Shown: positions 36,588 to 47,542 of the stretch, piece after piece
Layout of the letters: every line of letters begins with the position of its first letter
Numbering within the stretch: position 1 is the first letter of the stretch
Assembly (NCBI GenBank): GCA_028554755.1
Contig: JAPTOF010000007.1
Location: forward strand, 19,649,001 to 19,713,000
Origin: Cordia subcordata
Lineage: Eukaryota > Streptophyta > Magnoliopsida > Boraginales > Cordiaceae
Direction: 5' to 3'
DNA length: 64,000 nt
The notes under the pieces: model-generated
Database searches by the model: none
What the model was told of the DNA's origin: nothing
What the model saw: only the letters and a program-made list of their open reading frames with translations
Translations under genes and position numbers: made by a program

Positions 36588-38003
36588 ATGGCTGTTCCTT
36601 TGCTGGACAAGAAGATCGTTAAGAAGCGTGTTAAGAAGTTCAAGAGGCCACAAAGTGACCGCTACATCTGCGTCAAGGTGCTTTTCTGGCTTTGTTTCTG
36701 GTCCTCTGCACTTTTGCGGTTTAGATTTTTTATGTAAACATGAAGAGCTTGTGCTTTTGACTTGTGTTCATAATGTTATCTTGAGAAAATTTATGTACAT
36801 AGCATGGCATAATTGGTTTATTTAAAGTTGTCGTAAATAGTTGCTGTATTCTTTCTTCAATTTGTGATGGTTGAGTGTTATGTAAGACTTGTATTGTTGA
36901 TTGTGACAATTAATTTACAATGAGTGAGAAACACAATTACTTGTCTTTAAGGGCATATACCTGTCTTTTATGTGTCTGCACTTTTGGCAAACTACCTTAA
37001 GCATTTGGTTCAGAGATATAGTAAGAGGGGTACTGTCCATTGTGAGATCTCCTGATTAAGAATTATGAACTCATATGTAGTTTTGGTATTGCAATCAAAT
37101 ACATTGCCCGTGCACTCTTAGTGTACGACTTTAACCTCCTGCCTATGTGCAACAATCTAATTGCTGGGGACACCTTCTTCACTGATATCTTGTGATAAAT
37201 TTGTATAGTTTACGGGATGAATTGATAAGTCGGGCATTCCCAGCCCACCAAGCGAAACCGGTGGTTTCTTGGTCATGGCCAGCTAAAGCTAAAGTTCCAT
37301 TAAAGAGAGTTCGAAATCAAATTACATCCCATAATTGTTTGTGGTACTTTGGCTTGGGCTATCTGTGTCCTGTTTTGATGCATCAACAATCTCTTACTAT
37401 GTAATCGTTCCAGTTTTACAGACATTCGTTTTGATTTTTGTTTTAATTTTTGCTCTATGCATCCCTTATTCCTTCTCTTTTTTACTGGTGATGATATCTT
37501 GTGGCCCTCTTCACACACTTATTGTCGGATTTTTTATTGTGGTGGCAGCCTAACTGGCGTAGACCCAAGGGTATTGATTCCCGTGTGAGAAGGAAGTTCA
37601 AAGGATGCACTCTTATGCCGAACATTGGTTATGGCTCAGACAAAAAGACACGTCATTATCTTCCTAACGGATTTAAGAAATTTGTCGTGCATAATGTCAA
37701 AGAGCTTGAAGTGTTGATGATGCACAACAGGTTCTTTTATGAATTTATATTTCTGTGACTACATATATACACACGTTATGTTAGATGGTTACTTGTTTGA
37801 ACAATACCTAGTATTGCCCTTCTTCCTGCTCTCTTAAGTTGCTACTCACAATGACATTGATATGAAATTGCAGGACCTACTGTGCCGAGATAGCACACGA
37901 TGTATCAACTAAGAAGAGAAAGGAAATTGTTGAGCGTGCTGCACAGTTGGATATCGTCGTGACCAACAAGTTGGCTAGGTTGCGTAGCCAGGAGGACGAG
38001 TGA
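36588..38003 (+). CDS. RPL32: 60S ribosomal protein L32 (eL32)
   Basis: Coding exons 36588-36677, 37549-37730 and 37874-38003 give 133 aa, the usual plant length. The product is a structural protein of the cytosolic large ribosomal subunit. Hallmarks are the N-terminal [14 protein letters not shown], the [17 protein letters not shown] block encoded by exon 2, and the C-terminal RLRSQEDE. Splice sites are GT-AG; intron 2 splits an Arg codon (AG|G). A further intron lies in the 5' UTR (36027-36582), ending five bases before the ATG (AAACCATGG, good context). Site II and telo-box motifs upstream fit coordinated ribosomal-protein expression. The first coding donor (AAG|GTGCTT) is slightly off consensus, but the joined protein is continuous. 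Confidence 0.96.
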
Positions 38004-38159
38004 GCGTTTGTGCAATAGCTGCATTTGTTTTTAATGCAATGTTTCTTACAATCGGTGGTATCAGAATTTTGAGTGGAACATTCATGTGAAATTTTGTTTG
38101 GATTTTTTAGTAGCTTTGTTTCAAACCTTCTTTCTCATTCCATTTGCTTAAGATTTGTA

Positions 38160-39320
38160 GCGAAAATTGGAGTTCCAAGTTCAGTTATCTTCTTATATGA
38201 TATCTCTATTAATAGGATGCTACTGTTACCGATTAAGCAATGAGTTAGAATCCTTGGATCTGTTTAGATTCGACTCTTTATGATATTTCAAAAGCAGTGT
38301 TTTAAATTGGAAAACTTAGCGGCCTTGGGGTGCGCCTAGTCGTGAAACGTAGCCAACGTTGCCAAAATGGCTCCTGTGGTGGGGTCAAGGGTTCGCCTGG
38401 TGCTTAGATGGGACCTTTTTTAGATTTTGTTGTTGATACTTGAATCTTAAAAAACAAGTGTCTTTGCCTCTTTGGCACACCTTAGAAACCGTTTCTGCTA
38501 TCCCCTCTTTTTCCTTTAAAGAAAAAAGTACTTTAAAATTTCATTACGCAAAAAAGTGGTCAAAGAATCATATAAAATAAAAGAAATATCAGATTTTTAC
38601 CACAGTTTTAACTAATAACACAGTCCTAAGGAGGGAACAAACAATTGAGAAACATGTTTAGTTTAATGATTAAAAACAGTGAATTTGACGGTCCTTTTCC
38701 CATTAGGTAGCTCCTCTGAGCAACACAAACAAGAGCGTAATAAAGGTTTGAGCACCCAACAGGGTTTTTGGGTGAAACACGTGCACGTGCTTGGGAAAGT
38801 TAACCATTGTGCTAATTGCCTGGCTAATTATGGGCTCAGTCGACCCCTCGGCCAACCCCTCGGCTAAGTATGGTTGAAAACATCCGTCATTAATTACTCG
38901 CCCCAATAGAGAAGTGTAAAAGGGACGAAACATCGACTTTTGCCTTTTAAGAAGGAAAAGGAACCCAAAAGAAAAAAAAGGAAAAAAGAACCATCTCTAA
39001 AGGTTGACTGTCTTCTTTAGTTTCCAAGTATAATATCTTCCTCTCTGTCAAGGACAACAAGAAACTGTTAAATCTCTATTTGTGTAGATTTGATCAAGTC
39101 TAAGAGGACCAAAACTCTTTAAGTGCTCGAACGGCAACTGGCCAGCTTCACAAATTATTAAACAAAACCATATTGATCCATCAAGACTATTAAGATTGCC
39201 TGACGAGATTATCTATATATATGTAACGCTTATGAAGTACATGTCTCATCACTTAGAAGAACTTTCCACTTGTTAATTGTTCCCAGCTTTTGCAACTTCA
39301 TATTTTCCATAAGCACTTCA
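38160..39320. other. intergenic; decayed repeats including a LINE RNase H tail fragment
   Basis: At about 38720-38867 (+) a short frame with VLGKVNHCANCLANYGLS resembles the end of LINE RNase H domains, the same region as the relic near 29.7 kb. At 38290-38480 there is a GGCGC/GCGCC-rich repeat. Near 39211-39222 ctatatatatg could be the old TATA box of the germin-like pseudogene. Confidence 0.4.
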
Positions 39321-39326
39321 ACAGTT

Positions 39327-39473
39327 ATGGCAAAACAGATTGTCCTGTTCACTCTGATGATCATTCTTACTTTGGGGTTCACAGCCTCTGCCCTTGAGCC
39401 TAAACCCCTATAAGATTTTTGTGTTGCAGATACTAGTAGCTCGGGTATTGTACATTCATCAACAATTTTTTCA
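39327..39473 (+). pseudogene. germin-like protein pseudogene, 5' part
   Basis: An ATG at 39327 opens 28 codons of typical signal peptide (MAKQIVLFTLMIILTLGF...), ending LEPKPL. A TAA at 39411 replaces the residue that would precede DFCVAD, the conserved N-terminal signature of germin-like proteins, which follows in the same frame. Readable homology ends near 39440. A copia element begins 30 bp farther on. The matching 3' part is at 44556-44948. Germin-like proteins are secreted cupins bound to the cell wall, often with superoxide dismutase or oxalate oxidase activity; this copy is dead. Confidence 0.75.
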
Positions 39474-39502
39474 TGAGTACGACGGTGATTGGCTTTGCTT
39501 AT

Positions 39503-40285
39503 TGTTGGAAAATATAGTCCGAAATAAACAATAACTGTAAGACAAGTACAAAAATGACGCAATAAAAAGCTTAAAGAAAGATGATTTTAATAGCAGCAAT
39601 AAAATAATAGCTTGAGGCGTGTTATGAACATTGTCCTTAAGGATATTTTGTCTAACCGGTAAGTATATCTCTCAAGATTCAACAAGCTCTTCTAGCTTTG
39701 AACTAGGAGCAAGAACAACAAGAAAATAAAACATTTCAACCAAGCAAATGTTTAGCAAATATGAGATACGAAATAAAAAAGAGAGAGTTTTTAGTACTCT
39801 AAAGCAGCAGAGAAAGAGAGGAGAAAGTTTTCAAAAAAGTGAATTTGGTTTATAGGTTTTTGCTCAACAAATTAACTCGAAAAAGGTGTAGCTGAATTTG
39901 AGAAATATCAGCTCAGCTCTTCAACAGTAAAAAAAGGAGGAAGACCAAGTAGACATTTTTACCTGTTTAAATAAATTAATTTTCCTAGTGCAGAAATAGA
40001 CCAAGTCCAAATAAACAGTAAAAATATATTTATTTCCGAATAAGAAAATAATAAAATCTAAAAGTGTGGCTTGGACAGGGCCTCACATATGTCTCGCGCG
40101 CAGGGTGGGGCAAATCCACAAATTTGAACTTTCGGCCAAACTCTCATGCGCGGAAGCCTAACCCCTTGTTCTTTCTTTCACAAGCCCACTAAAGTGTGAA
40201 CTAATATAAGATAAGAAAAGGTTTATTATTTTTCCAATGTGTGAAATAAACTATCCTTTTAAGATACAAACAAAAATAATCAACA
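39503..40285 (-). repeat. 3' LTR of the copia element
   Basis: 783 bp, colinear with the other LTR but with scattered substitutions and small indels, including an extra aataaaatctaaaagtg-type stretch near 40051. The moderate divergence means the insertion is not very recent. Confidence 0.92.
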
Positions 40286-40294
40286 ATCCCCCAC
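40286..40294 (-). other. polypurine tract of the copia element
   Basis: The minus strand reads TGTGGGGGAT directly before the TGTTGG start of the 3' LTR, the standard position and composition of the plus-strand primer in plant copia elements. Confidence 0.75.
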
Positions 40295-40859
40295 ATATCT
40301 CAAAAGGATTAGAGGAAAGAAGAGAACAACTTTGTTAGGTTTATACCATTGAGTATAATGCATCATATCTGGTGTCTTTTGGACTATGAATTAAACCTCG
40401 ATAGAATAAGATATAACTTATAAAATAATTGGTGAAGCCTTTAATTTCTATGAATTAAGAATTCTTATTATAAGTTAAGATTCTTATCTACCACATTATA
40501 CCCCCACAATTTGCTATTCATCTTGATTTTGCACTAACAGGCCATTCGTGTGCCTGGTTATTCATGAGTATTCTAGAAATTTTGCCATAAATATCATAGA
40601 AGCAGCCCCTATCCACACTCATATAGGTCAATCCGTGAAGTGTATTCTCCGATTAATACACCACCTATAAAGGATATGAAATTGACTAAGAGCATAGCTT
40701 AACCTCACTTTATTTGTAGTTTTGCTCTATTCATACCATGGGAGAGACAAAAATTTAATAGTGCTTAACATATCAACAAATGGCTTGTCATTACCCATAT
40801 GAACCTAATTCGTGGGATCGCCAATCACATAGGTTGGGATACCATCATTGTTGATATCT

Positions 40860-42885
40860 CAAATTGGCAGTTGTCCCATTCCCCTCGATATTTCACTAAT
40901 TAGTTTTCTTCCCAAAAGTTTAGTCAGAAGATTACCCAAATTCATCTCTGACTTAACATAATCTATGGAAATAATTCTATTTCTAGGCAGCTATTTTATC
41001 ACATTATGACTCAAACGTATGTGTCTATTTTCCCCATTAAAGATTTTGTTTTTCGCAATAGCTATTGCAGCCTGGCAATCACAATGCATAGACATAGAAG
41101 GTATTGGTTTTATTCCCAATGGAATACTTGCCAAAAAATTTCGCAACCACTCGGCTTCATTACCAGCCAACTCTAATGCCACAAACTCAGATTCCATAGT
41201 TGACCTTGCAATTATGGTTTGTTTGGCTGATTTTCAAGATATTGCACCCCAATCAGGGGAGAACACATATCCACTAGTGGATTTTGTCTCATCTGAATCA
41301 GAGATCCAGTTAGCATCATTGTATCCTTCTAACACACTGGGAAATCCACTATATTTAACACCATAGTTCATGGTACCTCTCAAAATTTTCAATATTCTTA
41401 TTAATGCATTCTAATGATCATAACTTGGATTGTGAGTATACCTACTCAATCTATACACAGCATAAGTTGTATCAGGTCTAGTAAAGTTCGTTAAATGCAT
41501 TAGACTCACAATTATTTGAGCATATGTATTTTGAGAGACGGCATCTCCTTTGTTCTTTTTCAATTGGCTATTAGCATCATAAGGAGTGCTCACAGGTACC
41601 ACTTCAAAATTATTAAACCTTTAAGAACTTTCTCCACAAAATGACCTTGATTTAACATTATACGACTATCATCTTGCACGATTTTTATGCCTAAGATGAC
41701 ACTGGCCTCTCCCAAGTCTTTCATATCAAAATTAGAAGATAAAAAAACTTTTAGTTCTTTGTATTATATCAAGGTTAGAACCAAATATAAGCATGTCATC
41801 CACATAAAAACATATAATCACACAATCACCATTATCAAGTTTTGTATAAACACATTTATCTAGCTCAACAGATGAAAAGCCATCACATAACAAAACTTGA
41901 TCAAATTTCTCATGCCACTGTTTAGGTGCCTGCTTTAGAGCATGTAATGACTTTAGTAGTTTACAAACTTTATTTTCTTGTCCAACAACCACACAACTCT
42001 CAGGTTGCTTCATGTAAATTTCTTCTTCTAAGTCACCATTTAAAAACGCAATTTTAACATCCATTTGATGGATAAAAAGATTGTGGATAGAAGCCAAAGC
42101 GATTAAAATTCAAATAGAGGAAATTCTAGTTATAGGAGCATATGTATCAAAGTAATCAATATTTTGTTTTTGAGTAAAGCCTTTTGCAACAAGTCTAGCT
42201 TTATATCTATCAATAGAACTATCAGGAGGATCATCCTCTACAAGAAAAGTGTAAAAGTCATTACCAAAAGAATTTTCTTTTCTTGGTCTCTTGCTTATTC
42301 TCAAATTGTCATTTTCAAGATCATTTTGAATAACAGGTGCACGAGAAATATTATCAGTTAGTGGTATTCATTGATTTGGATCTTGATGTCTTTGTCTTCG
42401 ATCATTTGCCATTTGTAATAATTACTAATGACAAACTTTTGTCTTCCAACGTCTTCGGTCGTGTACTTGGTTATTAAAGATTGCCATATTTCCTTTGCTT
42501 TCTCATAGGAATAGTAGGCATCAAATAACTCGCTAGAAAAGTACTAATTACCGTATGTCTACATACCTTATTTCCATGAACCCAAGCTCCAATTGTTTGG
42601 ATGGTGATTCATCAGGCTTTGGATCAGTAAGGGCAAAGGCTACACCATGCATGTCAAGGACAGTGCACACGCGTTCTTGCCACCTTTTGAAATTAGCTCT
42701 AGCAAATACTTCTATTTTAGTTATATCGGGAAATGGCTTAGCAAAAGTGGTTGCTGCCAGGTTAGAGAAGGTAATAGTAGGTTGCACTTGTTTATTTTGT
42801 GTTTGTGTTAGAACAGTAGAGATTAACGGTGTTCCAATTGGGCTAGTAGATTCCATTAGTACAGTACGTAAAATGTCCTTAAGAT
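40860..42885 (-). pseudogene. degenerate copia gag-pol remnant
   Basis: In minus-strand order: a gag segment (42885 to about 42375, frameshifted, with a WQERV-type block); a junction near 42362; a short linker ahead of reverse transcriptase; a second junction near 42235 that drops about 50-60 codons upstream of the DRYKARLVAKGF motif; reverse transcriptase with QMDVKIAFLNGDLEEEIYM and the YVDDM active site (42100-41730); a connection segment (41602-41411); and RNase H (41197-40991 with MESEFVALE and DCQAAIAIAKN). Stops and frameshifts separate the blocks. The gag zinc knuckle, protease and integrase are missing. Confidence 0.85.
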
Positions 42886-43672
42886 TGTTGGAAAATATAG
42901 TCCGACAAACAATAATTGTAAGACAAGTGCGAAAATGACGCAATAAAAAGCTTAAAGAAAAATGATTTTAATAGCAGCAATAAAATAATAGTTTGAGGCG
43001 TGTTATGAACACTGTTCTTAAGGATATTTCGCCTAACTGGTAAGCGTATCCCCAAGGATTCAACAAGCTCTTCTAGCTTTGAACTAGGAGCAGGAACAAC
43101 AAGAAAATAAAACATTTGAACCTAGCAAATGTTCAACAAATATGTGATACTAAATAGAAAAGAGAGAGTTTTTAATACTCTAAAGCAGCAGAGAAAGAGA
43201 GGAGAAAGTTTTTCAGAAAAGTGCATTTGGCATGAAGAATTGAGAGGCTATTTATAGGCTTTTGCTCAACAAATTAACTTGAAAAAGGTGCAGCTGAATT
43301 TGAGAAATATTAGTTCAGCTCTTCAACAGTCAAAAAAGGAGGAAGATCAGGTAGACATTTTTACCTGTTCAAATAAATTAATTTTCCTGGTGCAGAAATA
43401 GACCAAGTCCAAATAAGCAGTAAAAATATATTTATTTCTGAATAAGAAAATATGTGGCTTGGGCCGGGCCTCACGTATATCTCGCGCGCAAGGGGACAAA
43501 TCCACCAATTTGAACTTTCGGCCCAAATCTCATGCGCACGAGTCCAACCCTTTGTTCTTTCTTTCACAAGCCCACTAAAGTGTGAACTAATATAAGGTGA
43601 GAAAATATTTATCATTTTTCCAATGTGGGAAATAGATTATACTTTTAGGATACAAACAAAAAACAACCAACA
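42886..43672 (-). repeat. 5' LTR of the copia element
   Basis: 787 bp with termini TGTTGG...CAACA, matching 39503-40285. The interior next to it begins directly with gag-like sequence rather than a recognisable primer-binding site. Confidence 0.92.
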
Positions 43673-43677
43673 CTTAT

Positions 43678-44555
43678 TTGGTGCTTAAAAATACCTAAAT
43701 AGTAAAAAAACATGTGAGATGGAACTTTTTTCTAGATGTTTTTAAGAATCCAAGGTTAAATAATCTAAGAAGCATCGACACCATACCAAGGCCGCGTATC
43801 GCGTACCCGACATGTGTCAGACATCGATAGGCAACGGACACTCTTGGACACGTGTCCAACAAATTTTTTTTTTCAAAAAATATTTTCGGACACGTCCGGA
43901 TACATCCCTAACACGTTGTGACACGTTTCAAAAGCTTTGAACCCAAAAAGAAAAAAAAAAATTAGACTGCAACTCCCATTGTTGCTTGGTAGGGTCTGCA
44001 CTTGAAAGTCGAAAGGTAGTTCACTGCATTCTTTTGATGGCAACACTCAATCTTTGGCATTTGTTCTCTGTTGTCGTTGTTATGTATGTGTGTGTGTGTT
44101 TTTTTGTGTGTGGATGCGTGTGACGGGAAAAGAGAAAGAAGAAGGGGTAGGTAGGTGGGTTGGTGTTCTTGCCTTGAGTGACGTGAAAAATGAAAGAAAA
44201 AGAGTTAAGTGGGTTTTGATTTGGTGTTTTAATTTTTTTCCAATCTAACACTTAAAATTATATTTAGTTTGTAAAATGATCTCAATCAAAATTTAAAATA
44301 GTATTTTAGCCACATAATAAATGTAATAGCCTAATCACATACTAATTATTTGTTATATATTTTTATTTTATTATTATTATTTTCATATTACATAACTAGT
44401 TATGTCTTAAATATTACACAACATATTAATTTAGTTTTTTAGTCTTGTTTATTCTTTTTTTATTATGACCAAAATTAATATTTATGCACTATATATAAAA
44501 ATTTATATATATATATTTAAATTAATATATATAATGTATATATATATATACACAC
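43678..44555. other. spacer between copia element and germin-like 3' part
   Basis: At 43755-43935 lies a repeat rich in ggacacgtgtcc-type palindromes, a motif of dispersed plant DNA repeats. The rest is AT-rich, ending in a TA/CACA microsatellite (44500-44556) directly against the pseudogene. The expected middle part of the germin-like gene is absent here. Confidence 0.5.
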
Positions 44556-44948
44556 AACCCTCCTCACACTCACCCCAGAGCCACAGAGATCCTCACAGTG
44601 CTCGAAGGATCCTGTTGGTTGGCTTTGTGACTTCGAACCCGGAAAATCGGTTGATATCGAAGGTGATTCATAAGGGCGACGTGTTTCTGTTCCCCCTAGG
44701 ACTTGTTCACTTCCAACGCAATGTGGGGTATGGGAATTCAGTGGCCATTACTGCATTGAGCAGCCAAAATCCAGGTGTTACAACCATTGCAAATGCTGTT
44801 TTTGGCTCCAATCCGCTCATTGGTAATGGATGTTCTCGCCAAGGCATTCCAGATTGACGAAGACATAGTTGATCAGATCCAATCCAAGTTCCTATGGCAT
44901 TGCCAAAAATTCGTTGAGATGCTGTTAGGATTGTCACAAGTTGAGTGA
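44556..44948 (+). pseudogene. germin-like protein pseudogene, 3' part (cupin core and C-terminus)
   Basis: Translation starts with [13 protein letters not shown], the first cupin metal-binding box (His, His, Glu). It shifts frame near 44618, continues through [17 protein letters not shown], then [16 protein letters not shown] (second box with its His), LSSQNPGV and [12 protein letters not shown] second frameshift near 44826 leads to [20 protein letters not shown] and a stop at 44946-44948. The order and spacing match germin-like proteins. Both frameshifts and the loss of the N-terminal half of the cupin make it non-functional. Confidence 0.88.
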
Positions 44949-45790
44949 GCTGCCGAGAAATTTATTGCTTCCGATTGAAAAAGACACGAAGTGGGAAACT
45001 TACCCTTAGATCGCGATTGCATAAAGTCTTTTATATATTCAGCTTTAACCTCCATAGAGAAAAGAAAAATTGTTGAGATGTGTGTGTTGTGCGTGTGAGA
45101 GAGAGAGAGATAAGCTTGATTAGTTTCATTCTAGTTGCATTGATTTTGTAACAGGGGTTTCATTTGAACAAGATTTTCTTTCTCAAGTTAGACGTGAGTG
45201 TAATTAATGAAATTTTTTTCTTCACATATAATGGTTTGGTTCAAGAGCCAAGTGGCTATATATATGAAGTATTACTTTTTTTTTTCTCCCATTTTAAGGG
45301 AGATTAAAGATCGATTACATATAATTAGTGAAAATTAATTCCTAAACCACTTTCACTAAAAATAAGAGATATACTACTTGATTCCTAGCTCTTTGATTAT
45401 ATGAAGTATTATTCGACTGCACAAGAACAGTACAATCTTGTTACTCCCAACCGAGGTTTAGATGAGCTTGACTTGATTTACTATAATTGCTATTATTATA
45501 ATTTGAGGTCCTTAACGTCTAGGTTTTCTGCAACTTGCTTTTGTACTTCCCCTTTTCCTTGTGTAAACGCTATAATGTTAGAATTGATATTTTGGCAAAT
45601 GCATGAACTATGTCAATCAACAGCAAGGTATCATATGATCAGATCAGTCACAATAAGATTTAGTTGTATTTCTAAGATTAAAGAACCATTTTAACAAAAT
45701 GTGTATGTCACGCTCGCAAGTGTTTAAAAAAACAAACACTTAGGTATTAAAATGTATGTTCAAAAGTATATTAGAGAAAGTCCATGCTAA
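44949..45790. other. intergenic, no gene recognised
   Basis: Possibly the old 3' flank of the germin-like gene, including a GA repeat near 45098-45109. The 97-codon frame at 45401-45694 has no recognisable domain and is not called. Confidence 0.4.
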
Positions 45791-46581
45791 GGGCTTCTTT
45801 GGCAAAATTAGCTATTACGATAGCTTATAGTTGTTTGAGTAGTTAATACCTGTTGTATTTTAATTGTTAGCTAACTGATTGAACAAAATGTATTCAATAA
45901 AATTAGCTATTAGATTATCTGATAAATATAAAATGATATAAGAGGACATTGATATCATGTCATTATTGTTGTTGTTATTATGATAATTATAATTATTATT
46001 ACTATTATAAGAATAAGATAATATATTTTATAGTTAAACATTTATTTTTTATAATAATATTTTACTATTAAAATATAACAATTTTTTTATAAAACATTTG
46101 TATCAATCTTATGAAAAGTAATTTTAATAGATTCACAATTATTTTGTAAAAAAAAAAAGTACTAATAAATCTTATACTTTTTAGTACAAGTTGATTATAA
46201 AGAGTTTGAAATTCATTTTTATATTATTTTTTAGTTATATTTATCAAAGAAAAGGTAAAAAGATAGAGAGATTGCAGAAAGAATATAATTACAAAAAAAA
46301 AAGAATAAAGGGTAGAATTGTCCAAAAAAGTAAAAGTTAAAAGCTATCTGAAAGACTAAATTTTTAGTTTTGATAAAACAATAGTTGAAACACTAAGGGC
46401 TTGTTCAGTGCAATTAGCATATTAGGTAATGGATAACAGTTTGAGTAGTGGATAGTTATTATGTTTAAGTAGTTAGCGGATAGCTGTTTTACTAGCGGAT
46501 TGTTTTAGATGTGTTCAATAAAACTAACTGTTGAGTTAGCTAGTGAATGCAAAATGACAAAAAAGACATCGGCAATAATAA

Positions 46582-46641
<60 letters not shown>

Positions 46642-47066
46642 GTTAAAAAAAATAAAGATAGTTTATTTTATAATTAAATATATTTTTTAAAATAATATTT
46701 TATTAATAAAGCATAATAAAATTAATTTTATTAATATTATAAACAAATATTTTTTATTATAGAAATATTTTAATTGATTGAAATTTTATATTTTTGAAAA
46801 AATTACGAAATGGACAAGTAAGACCTAAACTTTTTAATATATTTTGATATGGATAGAATTTCAAATTAATTTTTATGTTATTTTGTATTTAATTACTGAA
46901 AGAAAATATGAAAATGTAAACGAAATTGGATAGAGGGTACAATTATCAAAAAGATGTTAGAGAGAGGGTAGTATTGCCAAAAAAAGGTAAAATACTAAAC
47001 TCTATTTTGAAACTTTAATAATATTAGCTTTTCATAAATACTACATCAAACACTATTTAGAATAAA
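45791..47066. repeat. two adjacent ~600-670 bp MITE-like repeat units
   Basis: Units 45791-46396 and 46397-47066 both begin GGGCTT after TAA and share, in order, attagct/aattagc, agctaactgattgaaca-like, aaaatgac(a/at)..gacat and att-rich blocks. The second ends ...aaaaacgctccc before TAA. Low G+C, no coding capacity. An (ATT)n run (46582-46641) expands the second unit. Confidence 0.5.
46582..46641. repeat. (ATT)n microsatellite
   Basis: About 19 uninterrupted ATT units. Confidence 0.95.
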
Positions 47067-47540
47067 AACGCTCCCTAAAACACTATTTTATCGAACAACT
47101 AAAATGGGAGAAAGTAGTGTTTTGACTTGGTCAAGACACTAAATACTACTTAAAACACTGTTGCCAAATAGGGTCTAAAAGTTACATGAAAAGTTACTTA
47201 AAATACTAGTTTACCAGCAATAATTTGGAAAAATGGTATTTTAACTGATCAAAACACTAAAAATTACTTAAAAATTATTGTCGAACATGACCTAAATGTC
47301 TATTGTAGATGAAAATGTCTTCATTCGTTTAGCTATTTGTCAAGAAAAAACTCAACTTAAAATCAACATACACTAAAAAACTAAAAAATCGTCATTTTGA
47401 GCTTGAACAGGATGATTGAATCCTTGAACCCACACTCTTTGATTTTTTTCACTCTTCATCAACAATATCATTTTCCACACTCTTTGATTCCTGCACTCTT
47501 CATCAACTATCATTTTCTTTCTCCAACTTTCCTACCCTTT
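47067..47540. other. 3' flank of the OXI1-like kinase gene
   Basis: Short TE-like patches (gccaaatagggtct, near 47163) and a likely 3' UTR for the minus-strand kinase, which ends at 47543. Confidence 0.4.
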
Positions 47541-47542
47541 CA

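Larger units (their letters stand above)
39503..43672 (-). mobile_element. Ty1/copia LTR retrotransposon, internally deleted
   Basis: Two LTRs (39503-40285 and 42886-43672) start TGTTGG and end CAACA, in a 5-bp target duplication cttat (39498-39502 and 43673-43677). Coding remnants are all on the minus strand, so the 5' LTR is the right-hand one. The internal part is only 2600 bp, well short of what a complete copia element needs: protease and integrase are gone. A polypurine tract adjoins the 3' LTR, but no tRNA-Met-type primer site is visible next to the 5' LTR. It cannot move by itself. Confidence 0.92.

Noticed and set aside
37480..37548. C/D-box snoRNA in RPL32 intron 1 (GTGATGA at 37488)
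   Set aside because: No CTGA box D or flanking terminal stem at a suitable distance before the exon.
44021..44251. Overlapping 64- and 76-codon frames on both strands
   Set aside because: Produced by TG/CA-rich simple sequence; no domain on either strand.
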